Shown piece after piece: positions 24,773 through 37,218 of a DNA stretch of 64,000 nucleotides; the first letter of the stretch is position 1, and every line of letters starts with the position of its first letter. Below the pieces are notes generated by a model. It searched no databases, was not told the DNA's origin, and saw nothing but the letters and a program-made list of their open reading frames with translations. This DNA is from Sabellastarte sp. h YS-2021. Taxonomy: Eukaryota > Annelida > Polychaeta > Sabellida > Sabellidae. The stretch is from NCBI GenBank assembly GCA_964017235.1, contig OZ024940.1:310001-374000 (forward strand), read 5' to 3'. The position numbers were made by a program, and so were the translations under genes.

Positions 24773-24837
24773 CGACCAAATTTGGCATACTCAGTGGTAA
24801 GGCATCTACACATGTATGACAAATTCCCCATTTAAAA

Positions 24838-27007
24838 TCAATGGGAAATACTGTTTCTGCTCATATCTGCCGATTTAAGGTCTTTAGACCCTACCCTGTT
24901 ATATTGTATAGATTCAGACTGGACCCCTCTATCTATTGGTGGAAAAAAATTGGTGTCCCTCGGAACGTCCAAATTTGGCGTACTCGGTGGTAAGGCAACT
25001 ATAGTAGTGTGTATGCATGACAAATTCCCCATTTAAAATCAATGGGAAATACTGTTTCTGCTCATATCTTCCGATTTAAGGTCTTTAGACCCTACCCTGT
25101 TATATTGTATAGACTCAGACTGGACCCCTCTATCTATTGGTGGAAAAAAATTGGTGTCCCTCGGAACGACCAAATTTGGCGTACTCGGTGGTAAGGCATC
25201 TACACATGTATGACAAATTCCCCATTTAAAATCAATGGGAAATACTGTGTCTGCTCATATCTGCCGATTAAAGGTCTTTAGACCCTACCCTGTTATATTG
25301 TATAGACTCAGACTGGACCCCTCTATCTATTGGTGGAAAAAAATTGGTGTCCCTCGGAACGACCAAATTTGGCGTACTCGGTGGTAAGGCAGCTGTACTA
25401 GTGTGTATGCATGACAAATTCCCCATTTAAAATCAATGGGAAATACTGTGTCTGCTCATATCTGCCGATTTAAGGTCTTTAGACCCTACCCTGTTATATT
25501 GTATAGACTCAGACTGGACCCCTCTATCTATTGGTGGAAAAAAATTGGTGTCCCTCGGAACGACCAAATTTGACGTACTCGGTGGTAAGGCAGCTGTACT
25601 AGTGTGTATGCATGACAAATTCCCCATTTAAAATCAATGGGCAATACTGTTTCTGCTCATATCTGCCAACTTAAGGTCTTTAGACCCTACCCTGTTATAT
25701 TGTATAGACTCAGACTGGACCCCTCTATCTATTGGTGGAAAAAAATTGGTGTCCCTCGGAACGACCAAATTTGGCGTACTCGGTGGTAAGGCAACTATAC
25801 TAGTGTGTATGCATGACAAATTCCCCATTTAAAATCAATGGGAAATACTGTTTCTGCTCATATCTGCCAACTTAAGGTCTTTAGACCCTACCCTGTTATA
25901 TTGTATAGACTCAGACTGGACCCCTCCATCCATTGGTGGAAAAAAATTGGTGTCCCTCGGAACGACCAAATTTGGCGTACTCGGTGGTAAGGCATCTACA
26001 CATGTATGACAAATTCCCCATTTAAAATCAATGGGAAATACTTTTTCTGCTCATATCTGCCGATTTAAGGTCTTTAGACCCTACCCTGTTATATTGTATA
26101 GCCTCAGACTGGACCCCTCTATCTATTGGTGGAAAAAAATTGGTGTCCCTCGGAACGTCCAAATTTGGCGTACTCGGTGGTAAGGCAACTATACTAGTGT
26201 GTATGCATGACAAATTCCCCATCTGAAATCAATGGGAAATACTGTTTCTGCTCATATCTGCCAACTTAAGGTCTTTAGACCCTACCCTTTTATATTGTAT
26301 AGACTCAGACTGGACCCCTCCATCTATTGGTGGAAAAAAATTGGTGTCCCTCGGAACGACCAAATTTGGCGTACTCGGTGGTAAGGCATCTACACATGGA
26401 TGACAAATTCCCCATTTAAAATGAATGAGAAATACTGTTTCTGCTCATATCTGCCGATTTAAGGTCTTTAGACCCTACCCTGTTATATTGTATAGACTCA
26501 GACTGGACCCCTCTATCTATTGGTGGAAAAAATTGGTGTCCCTCGGAACGACCAAATTTGGCGTACTTGGTGGTAAGGCATCTACACATGTATGACAAAT
26601 TCCCCATTTAAAATCAATGGGAAATACTGTTTCTGCTCATATCTGCCGATTTAAGGTCTTTAGACCCTACCCTGTTATATTGTATAGACTCAGACTGGAC
26701 CCCTCTATCTATTGGTGGAAAAAAATTGGTGTCCCTCGAAACGACCAAATTTGGCGTACTCGGTGGTAAGGCATCTACACATGTATGACAAATTCCCCAT
26801 TTAAAATCAATGGGAAATACTGTTTCTGCTCATATCTGCCGATTTAAGGTCTTTAGACCCTACCCTGTTATATTGTATAGACTCAGACTGGACCCCTCTA
26901 TCTATTGGTGGAAAAAAATTGGTGTCCCTCGGAACGACCAAATTTGGCGTACTCGGTGGTAAGGCAGCTGTACTAGTGTGTATGCATGACAAATTCCCCA
27001 TTTAAAA
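24838..27007 (+). repeat. Variant-rich satellite block
   Basis: Order from 24838: L-S-L-L-L-S-L-S-s-S-L. Variants rare elsewhere cluster here: 'ctatagtagtg' (24838), 'tcttccgattt' (25039), 'gccgattaaagg' (25232), 'ctccatccattgg' (25835), 'tatagcctcag' (26028), 'catctgaaatc' (26220), 'ccttttatattg' (26229), 'acacatggatgac' and 'aaaatgaatgagaaat' (26390-26430). Monomer lengths remain standard. No coding or mobile sequence is visible. Confidence 0.85.
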
Positions 27008-28189
27008 TCAATGGGAAATACTGTTTCTGCTCATTTCTGCCGATTTAAGGTCTTTAGACCCTACCCTGTTATATTGTATAGACTCAGACTGGACCCCTCT
27101 ATCTATTGGTGGAAAAAAATTGGTGTCCCTCGGAACGTCCAAATTTGGCGTACTCGGTGGTAAGGCAACTATACTAGTGTGTATGCATGACAAATTCCCC
27201 ATTTAAAATCAATGGGAAATACTGTTTCTGCTCATATCTGCCAACTTAAGGTCTTTAGACCCTACCCTTTTATGTTGTATAGACTCAGAGTGGACCCCTC
27301 CATCCATTGGTGGAAAAAAATTGGTGTCCCTCGGAACGACCAAATTTGGCGTACTCGGTGGTAAGGCATCTACATATGTATGACAAATTCCCCATTTAAA
27401 ATCAATGGGAAATACTGTTTCTGCTCATATCTGCCGATTTAAGGTCTTTAGACCCTACCCTGTTATATTGTATAGACTCAGACTGGACCCCTCTATCTAT
27501 TGGTGGAAAAAAATTGGTGTCCCTCGGAACGACCAAATTTGGCGTACTTGGTGGTAAGGCATCTACACATGTATGACAAATTCCCCATTTAAAATCAATG
27601 GGAAATACTGTTTCTGCTCATATCTGCCGATTTAAGGTCTTTAGACCCTACCCTGTTATATTGTATAGACTCAGACTGGACCCCTCTATCTATTGGTGGA
27701 AAAAAATTGGTGTCCCTCGGAACGACCAAATTTGGCGTACTCGGTGGTAAGGCAACTGTACTAGTGTGTATGCATGACAAATTCCCCATTTAAAATCAAT
27801 GGGAAATACTGTTTCTGCTCATATCTGCCGATTTAAGGTCTTTAGACCCTACCCTGTTATATTGTATAGACTCAGACTGGACCCCTCTATCTATTGGTGG
27901 AAAAAAATTGGTGTCCCTCGGAACGTCCAAATTTGGCGTACTCGGTGGTAAGGCAACTGTACTAGTGTGTATGCATGACAAATTCCCCATTTAAAATCAA
28001 TGGGAAATACTGTTTCTGCTCATATCTGCCAACTTAAGGTCTTTAGACCCTACCCTGTTATATTGTATAGACTCAGACTGGACCCCTCTATCTATTGGTG
28101 GAAAAAAATTGGTGTCCCTCGGAACGACCAAATTTGGCGTACTCGGTGGTAAGGCATCTACACATGTATGACAAATTCCCCATTTAAAA
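27008..28189 (+). repeat. 1,182-bp repeat I, copy 1
   Basis: Order L-S-S-L-L-S. The first three monomers and part of the fourth recur at +1,182 bp. Diagnostic shared variants are 'ccttttatgttg' with 'ctcagagtgg' and 'ctccatccattgg' (27209/28391), 'catctacatatgtatg', and 'gtacttggtgg' (27402/28584). Copy 1 has 'ctcatttctgcc' where copy 2 has 'ctcatatctgcc'. Confidence 0.82.
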
Positions 28190-28850
28190 TCAATGGGAAA
28201 TACTGTTTCTGCTCATATCTGCCGATTTAAGGTCTTTAGACCCTACCCTGTTATATTGTATAGACTCAGACTGGACCCCTCTATCTATTGGTGGAAAAAA
28301 ATTGGTGTCCCTCGGAACGTCCAGATTTGGCGTACTCGGTGGTAAGGCAACTATACTAGTGTGTATGCATGACAAATTCCCCATTTAAAATCAATGGGAA
28401 ATACTGTTTCTGCTCATATCTGCCAACTTAAGGTCTTTAGACCCTACCCTTTTATGTTGTATAGACTCAGAGTGGACCCCTCCATCCATTGGTGGAAAAA
28501 AATTGGTGTCCCTCGGAACGACCAAATTTGGCGTACTCGGTGGTAAGGCATCTACATATGTATGACAAATTCCCCATTTAAAATCAATGGGAAATACTGT
28601 TTCTGCTCATATCTGCCGATTTAAGGTCTTTAGACCCTACCCTGTTATATTGTATAGACTCAGACTGGACCCCTCTATCTATTGGTGGAAAAAAATTGGT
28701 GTCCCTCGGAACGACCAAATTTGGCGTACTTGGTGGTAAGGCATCTACACATGTATGACAAATTCCCCATTTAAAATCAATGGGAAATACTGTTTCTGCT
28801 CATATCTGCCGATTTAAGGTCTTTAGACCCTACCCTGTTATATTGTATAG
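28190..28850 (+). repeat. 1,182-bp repeat I, copy 2 (partial)
   Basis: Monomers 28190 L, 28391 S, 28584 S and the start of 28777 repeat 27008 onward. Copy 2 has 'cgtccagattt' where copy 1 has 'cgtccaaattt'. The match ends inside 28777, which turns into the 'actcggactgg' and 'accccgct' type also found at 30939 and 34481. Confidence 0.8.
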
Positions 28851-29371
28851 ACTCGGACTGGACCCCGCTATCTATTGGTGGAAAAAAATTGGTGTCCCTC
28901 GGAACGTCCAAATTTGGCGTACTCGGTGGTAAGGCAACTGTACTAGTGTGTATGCATGACAAATTCCCCATTTAAAATCAATGGGAAATACTGTTTCTGC
29001 TCATATCTCCCGATTTATGGTCTTTAGACCCTACCCTGTTATATTGTATAGACTCAGACTGGACCCCTCTATCTATTGGTGGAAAAAAATTGGTGTCCCT
29101 CGGAACGACAAAATTTGGCGTACTCGGTGGTAAGGCAACTGTACTAGTGTATATGCATGACAAATTCCCCATTTAAAATCAATGGGAAATACTTTTTCTG
29201 CTCATATCTGCCGATTTAAGGTCTTTAGACCCTACCCTGTTATATTGTATAGACTCAGACTGGACCCCTCTATCTATTGGTGGAAAAAAATTGGTGTCCC
29301 TCGGAACGACCAAATTTGGCAGACTCGGTGGTAAGGCATCTACACATGTATGACAAATTCCCCAATTAAAA
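28850..29371 (+). repeat. Transition block L-L-S
   Basis: Starts 28777 (part), 28978 and 29179. 28978 has 'tcccgatttatgg' with 'cgacaaaattt'. 29179 is a 193-bp monomer with 'acttttt' (normally an s variant) and 'ggcagactc', ending 'aattccccaattaaaatc'. The pair recurs at 31333/31534, 51691/51892, 56197/56398, 57579/57780 and 62085/62286. Confidence 0.82.
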
Positions 29372-31533
29372 TCAATGGGAAACACTGTTTCTGCTCATAT
29401 CTCCCGATTTATGGTCTTTAGACCCTACCCTGTTATATTGTATAGACTCAGACTGGACCCCTCTATCTATTGGTGGAAAAAATTGGTGTCCCTCAGAACG
29501 ACCAAATTTGGCATACTCGTTTTTAAGGCAACTGTACTAGTGTGTTTGCATGACAAATTCCCCATTTAAAATCAATGGGAAATACTGTTTCTGCTCATAT
29601 CTGCCAACTTAATGTCTTTAGACCCTACCCTGTTATATTGTATAGACTCAGACTGGACCCCTCTATCTATTGGTGGAAAAAAATTGGTGTCCCTAGGAAC
29701 GACCAAATTTGGCGTACTCGGTGGTAAGGCATCTACACATGTATGACAAATTCCCCATTTAAAATCAATGGGAAATACTGTTTCTGCTCATATCTGCCGA
29801 TTTAAGGTCTTTAGACCCTACCCTGTTATATTGTATAGACTCAGACTGGACCCCTCTATCTATTGGTTGAAAAAAATTGGTGTCCTTCGGAATGACCAAA
29901 TTTGGCGTACTCGGTGGTAAGGCATCTACACATGTATGACAAATTCCCCATTTAAAATCAATGGGAAATACTGTTTCTGCTCATATCTGCCGATTTAAGG
30001 TCTTTAGACCCTACCCTGTTATATTGTATAGACTCAGACTGGACCCCTCTATCTATTGGTGGAAAAAATTTGGTGTCCCTCGGAACCACCAAATTTGGCA
30101 TACTCTTTGGTAAGGCAACTGTACTAGTGTGTATGCATGACAAATTCCCCATTTAAAATCAATGGGAAATACTGTGTCTGCTCATATCTGCCAACTGAAG
30201 GTCTTTAGACCCTACCCTGTTATATTGTAAAGACTCAGACTGGACCCCTCTATCTATTGGTGGAAAAAAATTGGTGTCCCTCGGAACGACCAAATTTGGC
30301 ATACTCGGTGGTAAGGCATCTACACATGTATGACAAATTCCCCATTTAAAATCAATGGGAAATACTGTTTCTGCTCATATCTGCCGATTTAAGGTCTTTA
30401 GACCCTACCCTGTTATATTGTATAGACTCAGACTGGATCCCTCTATCTATTGGTGGAAAAAAATTGGTGTCCCTCGGCACGTCCAAATTTGGCGTACTCG
30501 GTGGTAAGGCAACTGTACTAGTGTGTATGCATGACAAATTCCCCATTTAAAATCAATGGGAAATACTGTTTCTGCTCATATCTGCCATCTTAAGCTCTTT
30601 AGACCCTACCCTGTTATATTGTATAGACTCAGACTGGACCCCTATATCTATTAGTGGAAAAAAATTGGTGTCCCTCGGAACGACCAAATTTGGCAGACTC
30701 GGTGGTAAGGCATCTACACATGTATGACAAATTCCCCATTTAAAATCAATGGGAAATACTGTTTCTGCTCATATCTCCCGATTTATGGTCTTTAGACCCT
30801 ACCCTGTTATATTGTATAGACTCATACTGGACCCCTCTATCTATTGGTGGAAAAAAATTGGTGTCCCTCGGAACGACCAAATTTGGCGTACTCGGTGGTA
30901 AGGCATCTACACATGTATGACAAATTCCCCATTTAAAATCAATGGGAAATACTGTTTCTGCTCATATGTGCCGATTTAGGGTCTTTAGACCCTACCCTGT
31001 TATATTGTATAGACTCGGACTGGACCCCGCTATCTATTGGTGGAAAAAAATTGGTGTCCCTCGGAACGTCCAAATTTGGCGTACTCGGTGGTAAGGCAAC
31101 TGTACTAGTGTGTATGCATGACAAATTCCCCATTTAAAATCAATGGGAAATACTGTTTCTGCTCATATCTGCCAACTTAAGGTCTTTATACCCTACCCTG
31201 TTACATTGTATAGACTCAGACTGGACCCCTATATCTATTGGTGGAAAAAAATTGGTGTCCCTCGGAACGACCAAATTTGGCAGACTCGGTGGTAAGGCAT
31301 CTACACATGTATGACAAATTCAGCAATTAAAATCAATGGGAAATACTGTTTCTGCTCATATCTCCCGATTTATGGTCTTTAGACCCTACCCTGTTATAGT
31401 GTATAGACTCAGACTGGACCCCTCTATCTATTGGTGGAAAAAAATTGGTGTCCCTCGGAACGACAAAATTTGGCGTACTCGGTGGTAAGGCAACTGTACT
31501 AGTGTATATGCATGACAAATTCCCCATTTAAAA
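29372..31533 (+). repeat. 3.54-kb-offset block J, copy 1
   Basis: Order from 29372: l-S-S-L-S-L-S-S-L-S-L. It recurs at +3,543 bp, or +3,542 bp after 34096. Shared markers include 'actcgtttttaagg' then 'caacttaatgtc', 'tattggttg' with 'gtccttcggaatg' (29765/33308), 'actctttgg' (29958/33501), 'ttgtaaagactc' (30159/33702) and 'actcggactgg' (30939/34481). By-eye single-base differences include 'ccctagg' near 29694, 'ggatccc' near 30438, 'gccatctta' near 30588 and 'actcatactgg' near 30824. Confidence 0.86.
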
Positions 31534-32914
31534 TCAATGGGAAATACTTTTTCTGCTCATATCTGCCGATTTAAGGTCTTTAGACCCTACCCTGTTATAT
31601 TGTATAGACTCAGACTGGACCCCTCTATCTATTGGTGGAAAAAAATTGGTGTCCCTCGGAACGACCAAATTTGGCAGACTCGGTGGTAAGGCATCTACAC
31701 ATGTATGACAAATTCCCCAATTAAAATCAATGGGAAACACTGTTTCTGCTCATATCTCCCGATTTATGGTCTTTAGACCCTACCCTGTTATATTGTATAG
31801 ACTCAGACTGGACCCCTCTATCTATTGGTGGAAAAAAATTGGTGTCCCTCGGAACGACAAAATTTGGCGTACTCGGTGGTAAGGCAACTGTACTAGTGTA
31901 TATGCATGACAAATTCCCCATTTAAAATCAATGGGAAATACTTTTTCTGCTCATATCTGCCGATTTAAGGTCTTTAGACCCTACCCTGTTATATTGTATA
32001 GACTCAGACTGGACCCCTCTATCTATTGGTGGAAAAAATTGGTGTCCCTCGGAACGACCAAATTTGGCAGACTCGGTGGTAAGGCATCTACACATGTATG
32101 ACAAATTCCCCAATTAAAATCAATGGGAAACACTGTTTCTGCTCATATCTCCCGATTTATGGTCTTTAGACCCTACCCTGTTATATTGTATAGACTCAGA
32201 CTGGACCCCTCTATCTATTGGTGGAAAAAAATTGGTGTCCCTCGGAACGACAAAATTTGGCGTACTCGGTGGTAAGGCAACTGTACTAGTGTATATGCAT
32301 GACAAATTCCCCATTTAAAATCAATGGGAAATACTTTTTCTGCTCATATCTGCCGATTTAAGGTCTTTAGACCCTACCCTGTTATATTGTATAGACTCAG
32401 ACTGGACCCCTCTATCTATTGGTGGAAAAAATTGGTGTCCCTCGGAACGACCAAATTTGGCAGACTCGGTGGTAAGGCATCTACACATGTATGACAAATT
32501 CCCCAATTAAAATCAATGGGAAATACTGTTTCTGCTCATATCTCCCGATTTATGGTCTTTAGACCCTACCCTGTTATATTGTATAGACTCAGACTGGACC
32601 CCTCTATCTATTGGTGGAAAAAAATTGGTGTCCCTCGGAACGTCCAAATTTGGCGTACTCGGTGGTAAGGCAACTGTACTAGTGTATATGCATGACAAAT
32701 TCCCCATTTAAAATCAATGGGAAATACTTTTTCTGCTCATATCTGCCGATTTAAGGTCTTTAGACCCTACCCTGTTATATTGTATAGACTCAGACTGGAT
32801 CCCTCTATCTATTGGTGGAAAAAAATTGGTGTCCCTCGGCACGTCCAAATTTGGCGTACTCGGTGGTAAGGCAACTGTACTAGTGTGTATGCATGACAAA
32901 TTCCCCATTTAAAA
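31534..32914 (+). repeat. 393-bp L-s dimer amplification
   Basis: Order: S (31534), L (31727), s (31928), L (32120), s (32321), L (32513), L (32714). The dimers 31727-32119 and 32120-32512 match at all the landmarks I compared: 'aatgggaaacactg', 'tcccgatttatgg', 'cgacaaaattt', 'acttttt', 6-A tract, 'ggcagactc' and 'ccccaattaaaatc'. It looks like a recent one-dimer tandem duplication. The segment is absent from copy 2 of J, which has a single such dimer at 34875-35267. Confidence 0.85.
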
Positions 32915-35075
32915 TCAATGGGAAATACTGTTTCTGCTCATATCTGCCAACTTAAGCTCTTTAGACCCTACCCTGTTATATTGTATAGACTCAGACTGGA
33001 CCCCTCTATCTATTGGTGGAAAAAATTGGTGTCCCTCAGAACGACCAAATTTGGCATACTCGTTTTTAAGGCAACTGTACTAGTGTGTTTGCATGACAAA
33101 TTCCCCATTTAAAATCAATGGGAAATACTGTTTCTGCTCATATCTGCCAACTTAATGTCTTTAGACCCTACCCTGTTATATTGTATAGACTCAGACTGGA
33201 CCCCTCTATCTATTGGTGGAAAAAAATTGGTGTCCCTCGGAACGACCAAATTTGGCGTACTCGGTGGTAAGGCATCTACACATGTATGACAAATTCCCCA
33301 TTTAAAATCAATGGGAAATACTGTTTCTGCTCATATCTGCCGATTTAAGGTCTTTAGACCCTACCCTGTTATATTGTATAGACTCAGACTGGACCCCTCT
33401 ATCTATTGGTTGAAAAAAATTGGTGTCCTTCGGAATGACCAAATTTGGCGTACTCGGTGGTAAGGCATCTACACATGTATGACAAATTCCCCATTTAAAA
33501 TCAATGGGAAATACTGTTTCTGCTCATATCTGCCGATTTAAGGTCTTTAGACCCTACCCTGTTATATTGTATAGACTCAGACTGGACCCCTCTATCTATT
33601 GGTGGAAAAAATTTGGTGTCCCTCGGAACGACCAAATTTGGCATACTCTTTGGTAAGGCAACTGTACTAGTGTGTATGCATGACAAATTCCCCATTTAAA
33701 ATCAATGGGAAATACTGTGTCTGCTCATATCTGCCAACTGAAGGTCTTTAGACCCTACCCTGTTATATTGTAAAGACTCAGACTGGACCCCTCTATCTAT
33801 TGGTGGAAAAAAATTGGTGTCCCTCGGAACGACCAAATTTGGCATACTCGGTGGTAAGGCATCTACACATGTATGACAAATTCCCCATTTAAAATCAATG
33901 GGAAATACTGTTTCTGCTCATATCTGCCGATTTAAGGTCTTTAGACCCTACCCTGTTATATTGTATAGACTCAGACTGGACCCCTCTATCTATTGGTGGA
34001 AAAAAATTGGTGTCCCTCGGCACGTCCAAATTTGGCGTACTCGGTGGTAAGGCAACTGTACTAGTGTGTATGCATGACAAATTCCCCATTTAAAATCAAT
34101 GGGAAATACTGTTTCTGCTCATATCTGCCAACTTAAGCTCTTTAGACCCTACCCTGTTATATTGTATAGACTCAGACTGGACCCCTATATCTATTAGTGG
34201 AAAAAAATTGGTGTCCCTCGGAACGACCAAATTTGGCAGACTCGGTGGTAGGCATCTACACATGTATGACAAATTCCCCATTTAAAATCAATGGGAAATA
34301 CTGTTTCTGCTCATATCTCCCGATTTATGGTCTTTAGACCCTACCCTGTTATATTGTATAGACTCAGACTGGACCCCTCTATCTATTGGTGGAAAAAAAT
34401 TGGTGTCCCTCGGAACGACCAAATTTGGCGTACTCGGTGGTAAGGCATCTACACATGTATGACAAATTCCCCATTTAAAATCAATGGGAAATACTGTTTC
34501 TGCTCATATGTGCCGATTTAAGGTCTTTAGACCCTACCCTGTTATATTGTATAGACTCGGACTGGACCCCGCTATCTATTGGTGGAAAAAAATTGGTGTC
34601 CCTCGGAACGTCCAAATTTGGCGTACTCGGTGGTAAGGCAACTGTACTAGTGTGTATGCATGACAAATTCCCCATTTAAAATCAATGGGAAATACTGTTT
34701 CTGCTCATATCTGCCAACTTAAGGTCTTTATACCCTACCCTGTTACATTGTATAGACTCAGACTGGACCCCTATATCTATTGGTGGAAAAAAATTGGTGT
34801 CCCTCGGAACGACCAAATTTGGCAGACTCGGTGGTAAGGCATCTACACATGTATGACAAATTCCCCAATTAAAATCAATGGGAAACACTGTTTCTGCTCA
34901 TATCTCCCGATTTATGGTCTTTAGACCCTACCCTGTTATATTGTATAGACTCAGACTGGACCCCTCTATCTATTGGTGGAAAAAAATTGGTGTCCCTCGG
35001 AACGACAAAATTTGGCGTACTCGGTGGTAAGGCAACTGTACTAGTGTATATGCATGACAAATTCCCCATTTAAAA
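32915..35075 (+). repeat. 3.54-kb-offset block J, copy 2
   Basis: Starts 32915, 33115, 33308, 33501, 33702, 33895, 34096, 34288, 34481, 34682 and 34875 mirror 29372-31333. The opening l monomer differs in its 5' half ('caacttaagctc' here, 'tcccgatttatgg' in copy 1) while the 3' half is the same, so the duplication edge lies within the monomer. The 34096 copy has lost one base in 'ggtaggcatc'. Confidence 0.86.
34096..34287 (+). repeat. 192-bp monomer from an independent 1-bp loss
   Basis: Its A-tract is seven long, so it should be 193 bp, but 'ggtggtaaggc' reads 'ggtggtaggc' near 34248. It is the only monomer I found whose length does not follow from the A-tract and the L/S cassette. Its J partner at 30553 and the related 37814 are both 193 bp, so the loss is younger than these copies. 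Confidence 0.85.
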
Positions 35076-37218
35076 TCAATGGGAAATACTTTTTCTGCTC
35101 ATATCTGCCGATTTAAGGTCTTTAGACCCTACCCTGTTATATTGTATAGACTCAGACTGGACCCCTCTATCTATTGGTGGAAAAAATTGGTGTCCCTCGG
35201 AACGACCAAATTTGGCAGACTCGGTGGTAAGGCATCTACACATGTATGACAAATTCCCCAATTAAAATCAATGGGAAATACTGTTTCTGCTCATATCTCC
35301 CGATTTATGGTCTTTAGACCCTACCCTGTTATATTGTATAGACTCAGACTGGACCCCTCTATCTATTGGTGGAAAAAAATTGGTGTCCCTCGGAACGTCC
35401 AAATTTGGCGTACTCGGTGGTAAGGCAACTGTACTAGTGTATATGCATGACAAATTCCCCATTTAAAATCAATGGGAAATACTTTTTCTGCTCATATCTG
35501 CCGATTTAAGGTCTTTAGACCCTACCCTGTTATATTGTATAGACTCAGACTGGACCCCTCTATCTATTGGTGGAAAAAATTGGTGTCCCTCGGAAGGACC
35601 AAATTTGGCGTACTCGTTGGTAAGGCATCTACACATGTATGACAAATTCCCCATTTAAAATCAATGGGAAATACTGTTTCTGCTCATATCTGCCAACTTA
35701 AGCTCTTTAGACCCTACCCTGTTATATTGTATAGACTCAGACTGGACCCCTATATCTATTAGTGGAAAAAAATTGGTGTCCCTCGGAACGACCAAATTTG
35801 GCAGACTCGGTGGTAAGGCATCTACACATGTATGACAAATTCCCCATTTAAAATCAATGGGAAATACTGTTTCTGCTCATATCTCCCGATTTATGGTCTT
35901 TAGACCCTACCCTGTTATATTGTATAGACTCAGACTGGACCCCTCTATCTATTGGTGGAAAAAAATTGGTGTCCCTCGGAACGACCAAATTTGGCGTACT
36001 CGGTGGTAAGGCATCTACACATGTATGACAAATTCCCCATTTAAAATCAATGGGAAATACTGTTTCTGCTCATATCTGCCGATTTAAGGTCTTTAGACCC
36101 TACCCTGTTATATTGTATAGACTCAGACTGGACCCCTCTATCTATTGGTGGAAAAAATTGGTGTCCCTCGGAACGACCAAATTTGGCATACTCGTTTTTA
36201 AGGCAACTGTACTAGTGTGTTTGCATGACAAATTCCCCATTTAAAATCAATGGGAAATACTGTTTCTGCTCATATCTGCCAACTTAATGTCTTTAGACCC
36301 TACCCTGTTATATTGTATAGACTCAGACTGGACCCCTCTATCTATTGGTGGAAAAAAATTGGTGTCCCTCGGAACGACCAAATTTGGCATACTCGGTGGT
36401 AAGGCATCTACACATGTATGACAAATTCCCCATTTAAAATCAATGGGAAATACTGTTTCTGCTCATATCTGCCGATTTAAGGTCTTTAGACCCTACCCTG
36501 TTATATTGTATAGACTCAGACTGGACCCCTCTATCTATTGGTGGAAAAAAATTGGTGTCCCTCGGAACGACCAAATTTGGCGTACTCGGTGGTAAGGCAT
36601 CTACACATGTATGACAAATTCCCCATTTAAAATCAATGGGAAATACTGTTTCTGCTCATATCTGCCGATTTAAGGTCTTTAGACCCTACCCTGTTATATT
36701 GTATAGACTCAGACTGGACCCCTCTATCTATTGGTGGAAAAAAATTGGTGTCCCTCGGAACGACCAAATTTGGCGTACACGGTGGTAAGGCATCTACACA
36801 TGTATGACAAATTCCCCATTTAAAATCAATGGGAAATACTGTTTCTGCTCATATCTGCCGATTTAAGGTCTTTAGACCCTACCCTGTTATATTGTATAGA
36901 CTCAGACTGGACCCCTCTATCTATTGGTGGAAAAAAATTGGTGTCCCTCGGAACGTCCAAATTTGGCGTACTCGGTGGTAAGGCAACTGTACTAGTGTAT
37001 ATGCATGACAAATTCCCCATTTAAAATCAATGGGAAATACTTTTTCTGCTCATATCTGCCGATTTAAGGTCTTTAGACCCTACCCTGTTATATTGTATAG
37101 ACTCAGACTGGACCCCTCTATCTATTGGTGGAAAAAATTGGTGTCCCTCGGTACGACCAAATTTGGCGTACTCGGTGGTAAGGCATCTACACATGTATGA
37201 CAAATTCCCCATTTAAAA
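35076..37218 (+). repeat. Satellite block around the 36047 l monomer
   Basis: Order from 35076: s-L-s-S-S-l-S-S-S-L-s. 35268-35660 (L then s with 'actcgttgg' and 'ggaagg') matches 52478-52870 and 58366-58758. 35661 and 35854 resemble 34096 and 34288. The l monomer at 36047 is followed by 'caacttaatgtc' and three S monomers. 36633 has 'gtacacggtgg', and 37027 has 'ctcggtacgacc', both unique by eye. Confidence 0.83.
36047..36246 (+). repeat. l monomer, 200 bp, 6-A tract (14 copies)
   Basis: The long-cassette monomer with a 6-A tract. It is absent from the first 29 kb; starts are 29372, 32915, 36047, 42693, 49731, 52871, 54430, 54823, 56792, 58759, 60318, 60711, 62680 and 63660. Many carry 'actcgtttttaagg' and 'gtgtgtttgcatgac', variants not seen in 201-bp copies. 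The 1-bp loss opens a short plus-strand frame from 'atgggaaat' across the monomer, which I treat as incidental. Confidence 0.93.

Noticed and set aside
36050-36244. Plus-strand 64-codon frames in the 200-bp monomers
   Set aside because: The frame opens only because the A-tract is one base shorter; sequence content is ordinary satellite.
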